From Strigamia acuminata (taxonomy: Eukaryota > Arthropoda > Chilopoda > Geophilomorpha > Linotaeniidae): DNA of 64,000 nt. The notes under the pieces are model-generated. The model was not told where the DNA came from, did no database searches, and saw nothing but the letters and a program-made list of their open reading frames with translations. The stretch lies in contig OX442316.1 in NCBI GenBank assembly GCA_949358305.1, positions 6,138,001 to 6,202,000 on the forward strand, read 5' to 3'. Both the position numbers and the translations under genes were made by a program. Shown here in pieces: positions 15,471-25,622 of the stretch (the stretch's first letter is position 1; the number at the start of each line of letters is the position of its first letter).

Positions 15471-17976
15471 GAAATTTTACATAACCTAGGTATTCCACTT
15501 CTACCACATTTCGAGTAGAAAGTTTGTAGTAATACGATGCACGTTCTTGAATCATAATTGTAGCAGTTGTAAGACATGCGAGCAACGTTACAAACCACAA
15601 CCAGTTGCGGCCATCATTTTTCTTTGCTATTTCTAATCGTTTGTTCTCGTTTACGCACTTGGTGTATTTCTTAAACACGATTGCTTCCATCTGAGAAAAT
15701 GACTTGATGTTTTGTCTTTTATGTATCCACAATACAACATGTTGTAGGATATTGATAATTGACACCAATGATAAACCCATAAATAAACCCAAACTGCCAC
15801 TAATATCGGTCAGTAAATTGTTTTCATCGTAGGCCAAGCGCTCGGTTAATGATACTTCCGATTGCCCAAGCGAAAAGAACATAACTAAATCGTTTGGAGA
15901 AATTTCATGCGTGTGCATCAATGACGTGGACGCAAGTCGATTACACGTTCTGGTGCATTTACACTTGGTCTGAACTTTAGGTATTAGAATTGTAGTGTAA
16001 GCGTTGAAGAAACTGGTTGCAGCAATTGTTTTATTTCTCGATTGGCAAGGTGGAAGGTCGATACTCGAATCGAAAAATGGCAATCTATTTGTACGTAGTT
16101 TATTGAGTTTCTTAAAGCAATATTAATTTATGTTTGAGTTTTCTTACCTGCATTTTGATTGCTCATCAATTCTTCTGTTTACGCAATTTTTGTAACATCT
16201 CAAGAATTCTGCATCGCTGACGCAAGGGGTTTTCCGAGTATTGCCAAAATTATACTAGATTTTAAGGGAGACAAACATATAGCGTAGGGAGATAAACATA
16301 TAACATCGATGAATGAATAAGAACGGTAGTAATAATTTACTTTTCGAAAGAAGGTTTTTACGTTCAATGCGTAACGGCTTGGATAAAAATTGATCCATGA
16401 AAAGTCAATTTGATCGTTTGACGCTCCTTGTAAGAAAATTTGCAAACACTTAGATTAGCTAATAATACTACGGTAATTGTAAAAGAAAATTATTACAATT
16501 ATATATGTTGCATTGCATAATTTCTGCTTTCGAATGCTGACTTTTATGGTGAATTGTAATTTGTTTTCTCGCAACGTATCTATTGAATTAAATTGTACAT
16601 CAAACGCTATTGAAAAAATCGTGACTTTTTAATACTCAACCATTCATGTAAATTTTGGAACATTGTCCGAACATTTCTTTAGACAGTGATATCTGTAATT
16701 CATCCAGGGAATAATTCTATTAATAAAATACTAGTTTAGTAATCTTGATGCGATAATGCGAAAGCAAAAAAAATTCCACCTCGTACTCTTACATTTAGTA
16801 CTTCTACTTTGTCTAGGACGATTGATTCGTTTCTAAAATGCCACAATTTAGAATAGTCCACGTTATCCTCCTTCCATACTTTTACAAACGGAATGGCACA
16901 GGTGAGGAAGTCGGCTCCTAATTTTTCTTTCATTAATTCGATCATATAGTCACTTTGAAACGAGCACAACACTATGGGTTGAAACTCTAGTGATCGCAAT
17001 TTGCCAAAGTAAATGTCAACTGCCAGTGGTTCGTCCAAAAAATAATTGATTCGGTCCGTTATTTGACACAAACTTATTATTAGACAGCACAACACTACGC
17101 AAGCCCATAACACGCGGAAAATAATGGAACGAGATGAATCGATCAAATCTGCATATTCGTCTGGCATTTGGTGATTGGAATAACGTGAAAAATATTTGAC
17201 AGTTTTATAAATTGTGCGGCGATGTTTTTTATGAATCCAAACAAATGGCATTTTGTGAGTGTGGTTAAATGTGATATAATGTGGTTGGTTTATCAGTTTG
17301 GAAAATAATATAAACCTCTACCTCGTCAATGTTGAATGGCCATAGGTGAAGCGGTGAAGCGAGATGGTTTGCTCGTTGCAAATGATCAACACTATTGGTA
17401 ATTTTGTTTGAAAGGTTGTTAAATTGTGAATTTTCTTTTAGTGTTGTTATTATCCGTAATTGCTTTCTACATGTGTGCAAAGATAATTTTTTTTATGTTC
17501 TCTTGCTCTTTTATTATCTTATCGTGTGTTAGTGCAACTTTATGTGACACGAACATGTTAAGTAAGTAATCGCTATTTAAAATTATCAACTTTATGGTTT
17601 ATGTTGAATATGTGATAAATTGGGATTTTGCTAGTATAGTGAAGCAAAATCTAGATTATACTAAGGAAAATAAATGTGCTAATTTAGGAATTGTCTAATT
17701 TCTCCATTTTAACACAGAACTTTAAAGAAAAATCCACCGCCAGGTTACACTCTTACTCTGGGCTATGGACAGTACGAATCTTCAGTCTAATTACGAAGGC
17801 AAATAAAACAAGGCATGTCAAGCAGAAAATTGTTTATTCGACCAAAACATACAGGGAGAATAAAACAAAACGACAAAGATGATCTCGGCGGCGTCAATTT
17901 TCTGCAAGGGAGGGAAGAAACAATTAGTGCTAAATAAACAACATTGTATCCAGAAAAACTTGGGAGGGACCATTAG

Positions 17977-18075
17977 CACATTTATTTTCCTTAGTATAAT
18001 CTAGATTTTGCTTCACTATACTAGCAAAATCCCAATTATACAACAGTGAAAATAAATGTGCTAATTTAGGAATGT
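17977..18075. repeat. DIRS internal complementary region
   Basis: Bases 17977-18040 are the reverse complement of the left terminus (about 17618-17680). Bases 18041-18075 are the reverse complement of the right outer end (about 20240-20270). The segment lies between the recombinase frame and the left (3') terminus, where DIRS elements keep the template used to complete their circular intermediate. Confidence 0.8.
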
Positions 18076-19190
18076 TCGTAGCCCCTTAACACAACAGAAG
18101 CAAACTCTTCCGATGCGGATTCGATCAGTCTGTTGTAGAATTTCTTGAAAACAGAGGCCGTCGACCAATCGGCGGCTTTGATAATGCACTCTAAAGACAC
18201 TCCTCTGCTAGCCGCGAAAGAAGTGGCTGCAGCCCTGGTCGAGTGGGCCGAGAAGATGGAGGTATCCACCCCCGCGTCGGAGAGGACGTCCTTAATCCAT
18301 CTCGCGATGGTTGTAGAGGAAACCGGGGAAACGGTGGAGAGCCGGAAAGGAACAGTTGCTTTGAACCACCCCTAAAAGGTGCGGAGAAGGCAAGGTAATG
18401 GCGCAAGGCAGTCACCGGACACAGGTCTTTGTCGTGGAAGGCCGCGATGCGAAAGGGTGCCAGAGACGCGGACTTACGAGACCCGCACAGGGGAACCACG
18501 CAAAAGGTGTCGAAAAACGAGATGTCTGCTGAGAGAAGACGAAGGTCGGCCGCTCTGCCCGCTAAGGCAAGAGCTAAAAGAGTGGCCAGTCGCTGATTTC
18601 TCGACAGCCCCGAAGGGTTAGGGACGGAAAAAAGGTGTTTGAGGTGTACCAAAACCGGGCCCACGTGCCAAATGTTAGAGTATTTCGGGACAGCAGGTCT
18701 AGAGAGGGATACGCCTCTCAGAATCCGGCGAATGACCGGATGGGAGCCAAAATCCTCCCCCCCCCCGACAGGGAGACTAATTGGGAAATTGCCGACCTGT
18801 GACAATTGACCGAGCTGTAAGACCTGCCCTCACTGAAGAGCGAGCCCAAGAAGTTGGCTACGTCCATGGTAGCTGGTCGAATAGGGTCCACGCCGCGAGA
18901 TTGCGCCCAAGTCCTCCAGTTGCCCCAGCAATTGGAGTAAGTCCTACAGGTGGAGCGTTTCCACGAGGCTCCCACCAATTGGGCAGCGTCTTCTGAAAGT
19001 CCGATCTCTCGCATTCTACCGAGGACAGTTTCCAGGCCGCCAGGCGGAGGGATCCGTCCAGGATGAGCGGGTGACAGTTCCCTTCCAGATCTTTCAGAAG
19101 GTCGTCGAACAGGGGAAGCAGGAGAGGTGGGGCCACCAATAGGGGCCAAATCGTCTGAAAAGATAAAAGAGGTAAGACGAGGCAAAAACA
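18066..19190 (-). pseudogene. DIRS tyrosine recombinase, frameshifted
   Basis: The N-terminal part has a core-binding fold (SWKRSTCRTYSNCWGNWRTW, then VANFLGSLFSEGRSYSSVN). A middle part carries LATLLALALAGRAADLRLL with the first catalytic Arg region. The C-terminal part, in another frame, has HSTRAAATSFAASRG (the HxxR box) and a Tyr in FKKFYNRL. At least two frame changes break it. These enzymes integrate DIRS circles instead of a DDE integrase. Confidence 0.8.
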
Positions 19191-20213
19191 AACAAAAGGG
19201 AAACGTACCGGAAACCAGCTCTGGCTGGGCCAAACCGGTGCCACTAGCAACAATCTAGTTGGAGACGGAGCAGATCTGACCCTGCTGATGCACGGGGAAA
19301 TCAGGCAAAACGGGGGAAAAGCGTAATTCAGCGCAGGGCCCCAATCCTGGACCATGGCGTCGAAGGCAATGGCCTCCGGGTCCGGACGCCAACTGAAGAA
19401 CTCCTTCAGCTTGCGATTGCGGTAAGAGGCGAACAAGTCGCGAGAGAAGGGTCCAAGGGTCTGCTCCAGACAGTCGAAGACTGACCCATCCAAAGACCAA
19501 TCCCCGCTATCAACGATCCCGCCCCTGGATGCAAAGTCCGCCGCAATATTGAACTTTCCCGGGATGTGCTCGGCCTGAATAGAGAGGTTCCTAGACATGG
19601 CCCAAGACCAGATGTCTTGAGCCACCGCCGTAAGGTCCGGAGACCGAGGACTCCCGAGGTGGTTAATCGCAGTGACCGCTGAAGTGTTGTCCAAGCGGAT
19701 CTTAACAATCCCGTCTTTAAGGTCTGCGGCGAGGGCTTTGATGGCCCAGAAAGCAGCCAAGAGCTCTAACACATTAATGTGTTTGCCTAGTAAAAAGGAG
19801 GGCCACTTGCCTCCCACCGAAACCGAGTCACAACTTGCCCCCCAACCGGAGTCAATACTGACCAGTACCACCTTGGGTAAGAGGGATCTGCCTTGGCAAG
19901 AGTCCAGATTAGACACCCACCAGGATAGCTCGTTTCTGGACTCCGTGTCCAGAATGCAGACCGAGTCAAAAGAACCCGAACGTAAGAGGCCCGTTTTCAG
20001 CACCTGCAGACCCCTATAATGTAGTGGGGCGGAGGAAATGGCTAGAGAAGTTGCATTAAGCTTACCTACCACCGAAGCCAAAAACCGGATGTCGACCACC
20101 CCCGAGCCTGAAAGCAAAGTCCTAACGGAGCTCTTAATGTCCGAAATTCTGTTCGGCGGAAGGCTAACTCTCATAGCCTCAGTGTCGATAAGAAAACCGA
20201 GGAAGGTTCTGTG
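19190..20213 (-). pseudogene. DIRS reverse transcriptase end and RNase H
   Basis: The frame opens with RTFLGFLIDTEAMRVSLPP (RT thumb side of the palm), then the DIRS connection region, RNase H with SIDSGWGASC, KHINVLELLAAFWAI, IRLDNTSAVTAIN and AEHIPGKFNIAADFASR, and the DIRS tail DLFASYRNRKLKEFFSW. Open across RT end and RNase H, but truncated at its start by fusion with the right terminus. Confidence 0.8.
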
Positions 20214-20752
20214 TTAAAATGGAGAAATTAGACAATTCCTAAATTAGCACATTTATTTTCACTGTTGTATAATTACAAGTGCATTGGTCTTGGTTGTCAC
20301 AGCAACCCAGTTGTCATAGTTTTTAAGTTTTTGTCGTTACATTTCTGTACGCCTTGCAAGTTGTTGTTGTTGTCGTTCACGTTAACGAAAACGTTCTCTT
20401 TAATTCCTCTCACAGTTTACTGGTAAATTAAAAAATATATAAACCGGTTTACATCCTCTCATCACACCGTTGCCGTCAATCGGTCTTCACAAGACCGAGT
20501 CGAACTCATCGCGTGCACGGTGTGTTCCGCACTCAGACCTGCATCTCCGTAACACACAGTCGGCCAACACTTCACCATGCAGGACGGTTTTATTTCTTTT
20601 GCCACACACAGCAGTATAGCCACACACGGTGCTAATGACACCATCAGCGATGGTAATCGAGTCTACAAACACACATGGTTACTGAATACGTTCACACCAC
20701 ACATGACCACAACACTATGCATGCAGATACACGTCGCACACGCTGATGAGTC

Positions 20753-21423
20753 ATGTTGAATTATCGTGCGACGCCGCTTGATGATTTGCCTGCGCCTAGC
20801 GTTTTACTCATAAGTCAAAGATTAAGAATATTCTTGCCGGGACCAGACAAAAATTATGGCTACGTTGGGGTAAGAGATGTGACTGATAAATTAAAGAAAC
20901 GACAACAGAAACAGAAGATGGCAAATGACAAACATGCAGCTTGATTACCACCATTTATAATGGGATAGCGAATCTTAATGCAAAAGAAAAATAAGACTTG
21001 GGTGCCTGGGAATGTTGTAAAACTAGCTGAACAACCACGATCACACTGGGTTGAAGTATTCCGACGCAATCAACGACATTTGCGACCAGCGCGTAGATCA
21101 CTGAATTTTGATAGTAGGAAGGCTGAACCAATATAGGAGCCAGTGGAAAAAATTCACGAGTCGATTGAAGAAGTAGAAAAGGGATATCATTGCCTGATGA
21201 GCAAATTAAACTGCCAAAGGAAAATCAGGAGTTTGGGCAAGTGGCGGTAACAGTATTAAAGGAAACAACTCATTCCAGTGTAGAACCAGAACAAGTTGAA
21301 GGAACAGATGTTGAACTACAACCGATTAAAACAAGATACGGACGAAAATGTGTTAAACCAATTAGATTTTGTTACATTGAATGTATTGAATTTGTAGAAA
21401 CTTTTATTTGTATAATTTTAATT
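20753..21423 (+). mobile_element. Gypsy-type (Mag-like) retrotransposon, C-terminal pol remnant
   Basis: LNYRATPLDDLPAPSVLL begins a typical integrase C-terminal region. Across stops and a frame change it continues with LKKRQQKQK, KNKTWVPGNVV, VFRRNQRHLRP and TRYGRKCVKPIRF, the usual end of Gypsy/Mag-lineage polyproteins. Protease, RT and the integrase core are absent, so only the 3' end remains. It runs toward the LTR-like segment at 21501. Confidence 0.75.
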
Positions 21424-21500
21424 TAAAAAGAAACATGTTATGTACGGAGTATTAATTATTATTATGAATTACCAATAGGTTATTCTGTTAACTAGGTCAT

Positions 21501-21779
21501 TGTTGTGTATGCGGGTGCACCATATTGTGGAGTTTTCGGGTTTTGACGGGCGATAACGATCGCCAGGGGGCGGGCGGGCATACAAGAATATGTCCGATAG
21601 ACGTTTTGGGGGTAACTAGCCAATTGGGGGCTGTTCTTTGGGGTCAGCCAATCAGAGCTGGCCAATGCGATACATAAAGAGGAATTGTTTTGTAATAAAA
21701 TCACTTGAAGTTAACTAGAGCTTGTAGTCGTGTCTTGGTAATTTCGGGTCAGCTAGTCTCAGCTTTGGGATAGTTTACA
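21501..21779 (+). repeat. Probable 3' LTR of the Gypsy remnant
   Basis: The segment starts TGTTGTG and ends TTTACA (TG...CA rule). It contains a TATA-like ACATAAAG near 21671 and AATAAA near 21697, and lies just downstream of the Gypsy pol end. It is GC-richer than its surroundings. There is no second LTR in the window to prove the borders. Confidence 0.45.
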
Positions 21780-22192
21780 ATATGTATTTTGTAATTGATA
21801 ACAATAGCTTGCTGTAAAACAAACAACGATCTTGCACTGAAGTTGCTAGGAGTTTTTACTGCCTAGCAACTTTCCAAAACATGAATAAACAGTTTGTAAT
21901 GCAAATTTGAGCGTGTCAACGACGTTTATTTCGACCAACAGTTTAGCCCTAAATAAGCCCTAGTTCAGCTGCAATATGAAGAAGACCAAGCAACAGCCTT
22001 TCTGATGAGTAGTACTTGATAGAATACTACATTTGATAGAATACTACAGTCATGTGACCTAATTAATAGAACTTTTGAAAATTACATAAATAGCCTCGCA
22101 CCAGTTTTAATACACACTGACCACATACTGTATTAGTAGTCTGTGTCTACAAACAACAGTTATCTAGATAGGTCATATTGTAAACTTATTTT

Positions 22193-23800
22193 TTATTTAT
22201 TAAATTGCTGATATGACCATGTAATAAGTCTACTAGCATATCTAACAAAAGACAAAACACACATGCCTAGTGCAAGCCCAAAACTGTTGCCGATATCGGA
22301 AAGTAAGGCAGTGAATGTGTAATTCCTGACTTCATATATATGTTCCGCTATATTAGTAGTCATAGCAATATCGGTCAGTAAATTGTTTCCATCGTAGGCC
22401 AAGTACTCGGTTAATGATACTTCCAATTGCCCGAGCGAATAGAACATAACTAAATCGGTTGGAGCAATTTTATACGTGTGCAACAATGTCGTGTACGTAA
22501 GTCGATTACAAGTTCTTGTGCATTTGCACTTGGTTTGAACTTTAGGTATTAGAATTGTAGACAATGCTTTAAAGTAACTGGTTTCAGCCATTGTTTTATT
22601 GCTCGATTGGCAAGGTGGAAGGTCGATACTCGAATCGAAAAATGGCAACCTATTTGCATGTGGTTTATTGAATTTCTCATTAATTTTTATATTAATTTAT
22701 GTTTGAGTTTTCTTACCTGCATTTTGATTGCTCATCAATTCTTCTGTTTACGCAATTTTTGTAACACCTCATAAATTCTGCATCGTTGACGCAAGGAGTT
22801 TTCCGAGTATTGCCAAAATTATACTACATTTTAAGGAAGACAAACATATAGCGTAGTTATATAACATCGATAAATGAACAAAAACGGTAGTAATAATTTA
22901 CTTTTCTAAAGACGATTTTCACGTCCACTGCGAAACCGCTTGTAAAAAAATTAATCCATGCAAAGTCAATTTGATCGTTTACCGCTCCCTGTAAGAAAAT
23001 TGCAAACACTTAGCTAATAATGCTAATTGTAAAAGAAATTTATTACAATTAACATTGTTGCATTGTTGCATAATTTTTGATTTCGAATGCTGACTTTTAT
23101 GTTGAATTGTAATTTGTTTCCTCGCAACGTATCTATTGAATTAAGTTGTACATCAAAAGCTATTGAAAATAAAGTGACTTTTTAATACTCAACCATTCAC
23201 GTAAATTTTGGAACATTGTCCGATCATTTCTGTAGACAGTGATATTTTTAATTCATCCAGGGAAACATTCTATTAATAAAATACTAGTTTAGTAATCTTG
23301 ATGCGAGAATTCGAAAGCTAAAAAATTCCACCTCTTACGCTTACATTTAGTACTTCTACTTTGTCTAGGACGATTGATTCGTTGCTAAAGTGCCACAATT
23401 TAGAGTAGTCCACGTTATTCTTCTCCCATACTTTTAGAAACGGAGCTGCACAGGCGAGGATGTCAGATTTTTCTTCTTTCAATAATTCAATCATATATTC
23501 ACTTTGAAACGAGCACATTACTATGGGTGGAGACTTTAGTGGTTGCAATTTGCCTAAGTAAATATCAACTGCCAGTGGTTCGTCCAAATAATAATTGATT
23601 CGGTCCGTTGTTTGATACGAAGTTATTATTAGACAGCACAACACAATGCAAGCCCATAACACGCGGAAATAATTGGAACGAGATGAATCAATCAAATCTG
23701 CGTATTCATCTGGCATTTGGTGATTGGAATAACGTGAAAAACATTTGACAGTTTTATAAATTGTGCGGCGAAGTTTTTTATGAATCCAAACAAATGGCAT
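22193..23800 (-). CDS. DEG/ENaC copy B: intact two-helix chimera
   Basis: Exons 23345-23800, 23201-23269, 22902-22988, 22717-22823 and 22193-22649 join in frame to 391 aa with no stop. The N-terminus is cytosolic (MPFVWIHKKLRRTIYKTVK), with SNHQMP where the family usually has the HG gating motif. TM1 (RVLWACIVLCCLI), PPIVMCSF, a Cys-rich exon with C-Y-x-x-C, LPFFDSS and CKCTRTC follow. The last exon then jumps from NLLTDIA of unit 1 to MTTNIAEHIYEVRNYTF and TM2 (LLSDIGNSFGLALGM) of unit 2. Compared with copies A and C, unit 1 TM2, the linker and unit 2 TM1 and ectodomain are deleted. The result has normal two-helix DEG/ENaC topology with a short ectodomain (usual proteins are 500-700 aa). Splice donor of exon 2 (GTGAAT) is weak. 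It may be functional or recent debris. Confidence 0.75.
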
Positions 23801-24647
23801 TTTGTGAGTGTGGTTAAATGTGATAAAATGTGGTTGATTTATCAGTTTGGAAAAAAATATAAACCTCTATCTCGTCAATGTTGAATGGCCGTAGGTGAAG
23901 CGGTGAAGCGAAATGGTTTGCTCGTTTCAAATGATCTCCACTATTGGAACTTTTGTTTGAAAGCTTGTGGTAATTTTCTTTTAGTGTTATTAATTTCCGT
24001 AATTGCTTTTGCATATTTTTATTCTGTATTTTTATTACTATTTTACTGCTACTGCGTGATGGAGTTTGTTTAATTTATGCAAATGACTTTCTATTGCACG
24101 CAAATAAATGTTTGTACAAAATGACATTAGTAAAGTACAGATCCTGAATTGCTACATTGGTGATATTAAAAGTCAAGTGCACTGAGTGGAATTGTTACAT
24201 TTTCTAAAAGCCCGTATTAAAAAACCAATAATCATCGAGAAAAAAAATTAAATTGTTTTAGTAATTATTTCATAATAACAATCTAAAAACGTAGTTAACA
24301 AAAAGCAATGCATGATGGTCGAGGTAAATAAAACAAGTGATCTTTGTTGGGATCGCCACACAGTGGGTGGTCAGTACAAATGACATCATGCTGGGGATGA
24401 CAAAGTGTAACTCAACATATAGCTTTCTACTTAATGCTAGGGATTATCATCCTATTGGGTGAAGGATGCTGCACGCATCATGATGTGAGCACCATTATTT
24501 CGACTGGTGGCGCGTGAACAAAGTTTTTCGCTCATTGGCTCCAACACACGCTGTTTTCACTTTGTAGCGCCGCCATACTGTTGTGGCATCACCTTTACAT
24601 AAAGTCAATTAGTCATATTCAATTTTTTTTAAATATTCTCTTGATAT

Positions 24648-25622
24648 TGTTACATGTATTTTGGGGTTTTAAACGGTTTAACACGCAACGTATGTTATGC
24701 CTAGTGATAGGAGTATGAGTGAGTGTTTTTGCATAAAATGGAGTCAGAGTTTTATTTCAGTTTCAAATGGGTTTTATTAACCGGACAAACAAAGTGTTTG
24801 TTCGATTCCTTTATCAGTTTACATTTAATTTAAACAATACAAATGGTCTATTCATTGTCACATTATCATTAATCGAGTTTGAATAAATTGGCATTCACAT
24901 TTTCAATTATTACAAATAAATCTCAACACTTACCATGTTTACATGTACTCACTTATCCAGATAAGTGAAAATGCGAATATTACTTTTGTGGAAAACTGCA
25001 TGCGTTTACAAAGAATCAGTTTTCTAACAAAGGTGACGTCATAAGACGTTTTTAACTCTGTTAAACTTGCGCATTAGTCTTCCACAATGCACTGCGCAGA
25101 AACAACATGTCACAGCATTGTTGTGACGTCAGCTTTTCTAGATAAGTAATGAGTGGGTGTTTACATTGCAAATGGCAATGCGCAAAACACCCAAAATCTA
25201 CCTCAAACAAGTGGATTTTAGTTTTCCAGATAAGTTTGACTTTTCTGGAAAACTGATTTGTTTACATGATCAGTTTTCCAGAAAAGTAAATTTCGCATTT
25301 TCACTTATCTGGATAAGTGAGTACATGTAAACATGGTAAATGTCTAACACCTTTCAAATCAACAATCAAATCAAACAAAAATAGAATCGTCAGCCGTACT
25401 CGAGCGACATCAGAGAAGAGAGAGCTCTGTCGAAAAGCGGGCGGTTTTATAGCAAATCTGCCATAACCCCCATTCTCAAATTAATCGGTCCAGTGACATG
25501 GCGGTGACGAATAACGTTCGTCAGCGCCATTTATGGCCGAAATTTAGCAACGTTTAATGATAATAATGCCTAATCGAGCGCTACGGATCGGCCGTCGATC
25601 GGGACGATCCGTGCGCGTGACA
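24648..25622. mobile_element. Solo LTR, 4-bp target duplication, with nested MITE
   Basis: The segment begins TGTTACATG and ends GCGTGACA, flanked by ATAT at 24644-24647 and 25623-25626. At the same place copy A lacks this DNA. Without the nested MITE it is about 570 bp. No internal retrotransposon sequence remains, so it looks like the product of LTR-LTR recombination, Gypsy-like by duplication size. Confidence 0.62.
24933..25336. mobile_element. MITE with about 45-bp terminal inverted repeats, TA target
   Basis: CCATGTTTACATGTACTCAC opens the left arm at 24933 and is repeated inverted at the right end (25336), with flanking TA on both sides. Arms contain the inner palindrome CACTTATCCAGATAAGTG, and further TTTTCCAGA/TCTGGAAAA inverted words lie inside. 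No coding frame. Nested in the solo LTR. Confidence 0.8.

Larger units (their letters stand above)
10497..17251 (-). pseudogene. DEG/ENaC copy A: two-unit four-helix channel gene, interrupted by a transposon
   Basis: Ten exons: 16793-17251, 16641-16716, 16341-16426, 16148-16254, 14063-16084 (with insertion), 13927-14008, 11696-11793, 11507-11614, 10958-11064, 10497-10890. Unit 1 has TM1 (RVLWACVVLCCLI), an FxPIVLCSF motif, a Cys-rich exon, CKCTRTC and TM2 (LTDISGSLGLFMGLSLVS). The same exon continues through a cytoplasmic linker into unit 2 TM1 (WLWFVTLLACLTTATIMI), then FPSFTLCGDD, GNCYHF, a Cys-rich exon, CPCIRLC and TM2 (LLSDIGNSFGLALGM). Ignoring the 1.2-kb insertion all phases match and would give about 778 aa. 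The insertion at 14277-15470 splits the FPSFTLC codons and brings in a stop, so the copy is probably dead or makes a truncated three-helix product. DEG/ENaC proteins are amiloride-type cation channels of the plasma membrane. The exon 2/3 border is less certain. Confidence 0.82.
17618..20274 (-). mobile_element. DIRS-type retrotransposon, internally deleted
   Basis: Inverted termini (17618 to about 17721, and about 20206-20274) share the stretch ending in TTTAACACAGAAC. An internal complementary region at 17977-18075 reads as the complement of the left outer end joined to the complement of the right outer end, which is the diagnostic DIRS arrangement. The body, read on the minus strand, holds the end of reverse transcriptase, DIRS RNase H and a tyrosine recombinase. 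Gag and most of the reverse transcriptase are missing, so the right terminus abuts the RT palm end. It lies between copies A and B. No target duplication is expected for tyrosine-recombinase elements. Confidence 0.85.

Noticed and set aside
15225-15518. Open frames through the TTGGCGCGACA repeats
   Set aside because: Repeat-derived, inside a non-autonomous transposon.
17265-17480. Open frame just upstream of copy A, partly conserved upstream of copies B and C
   Set aside because: No acceptor joins it to the MPFVW exon and conservation is at DNA level from the segmental duplication; more likely leader or promoter DNA.
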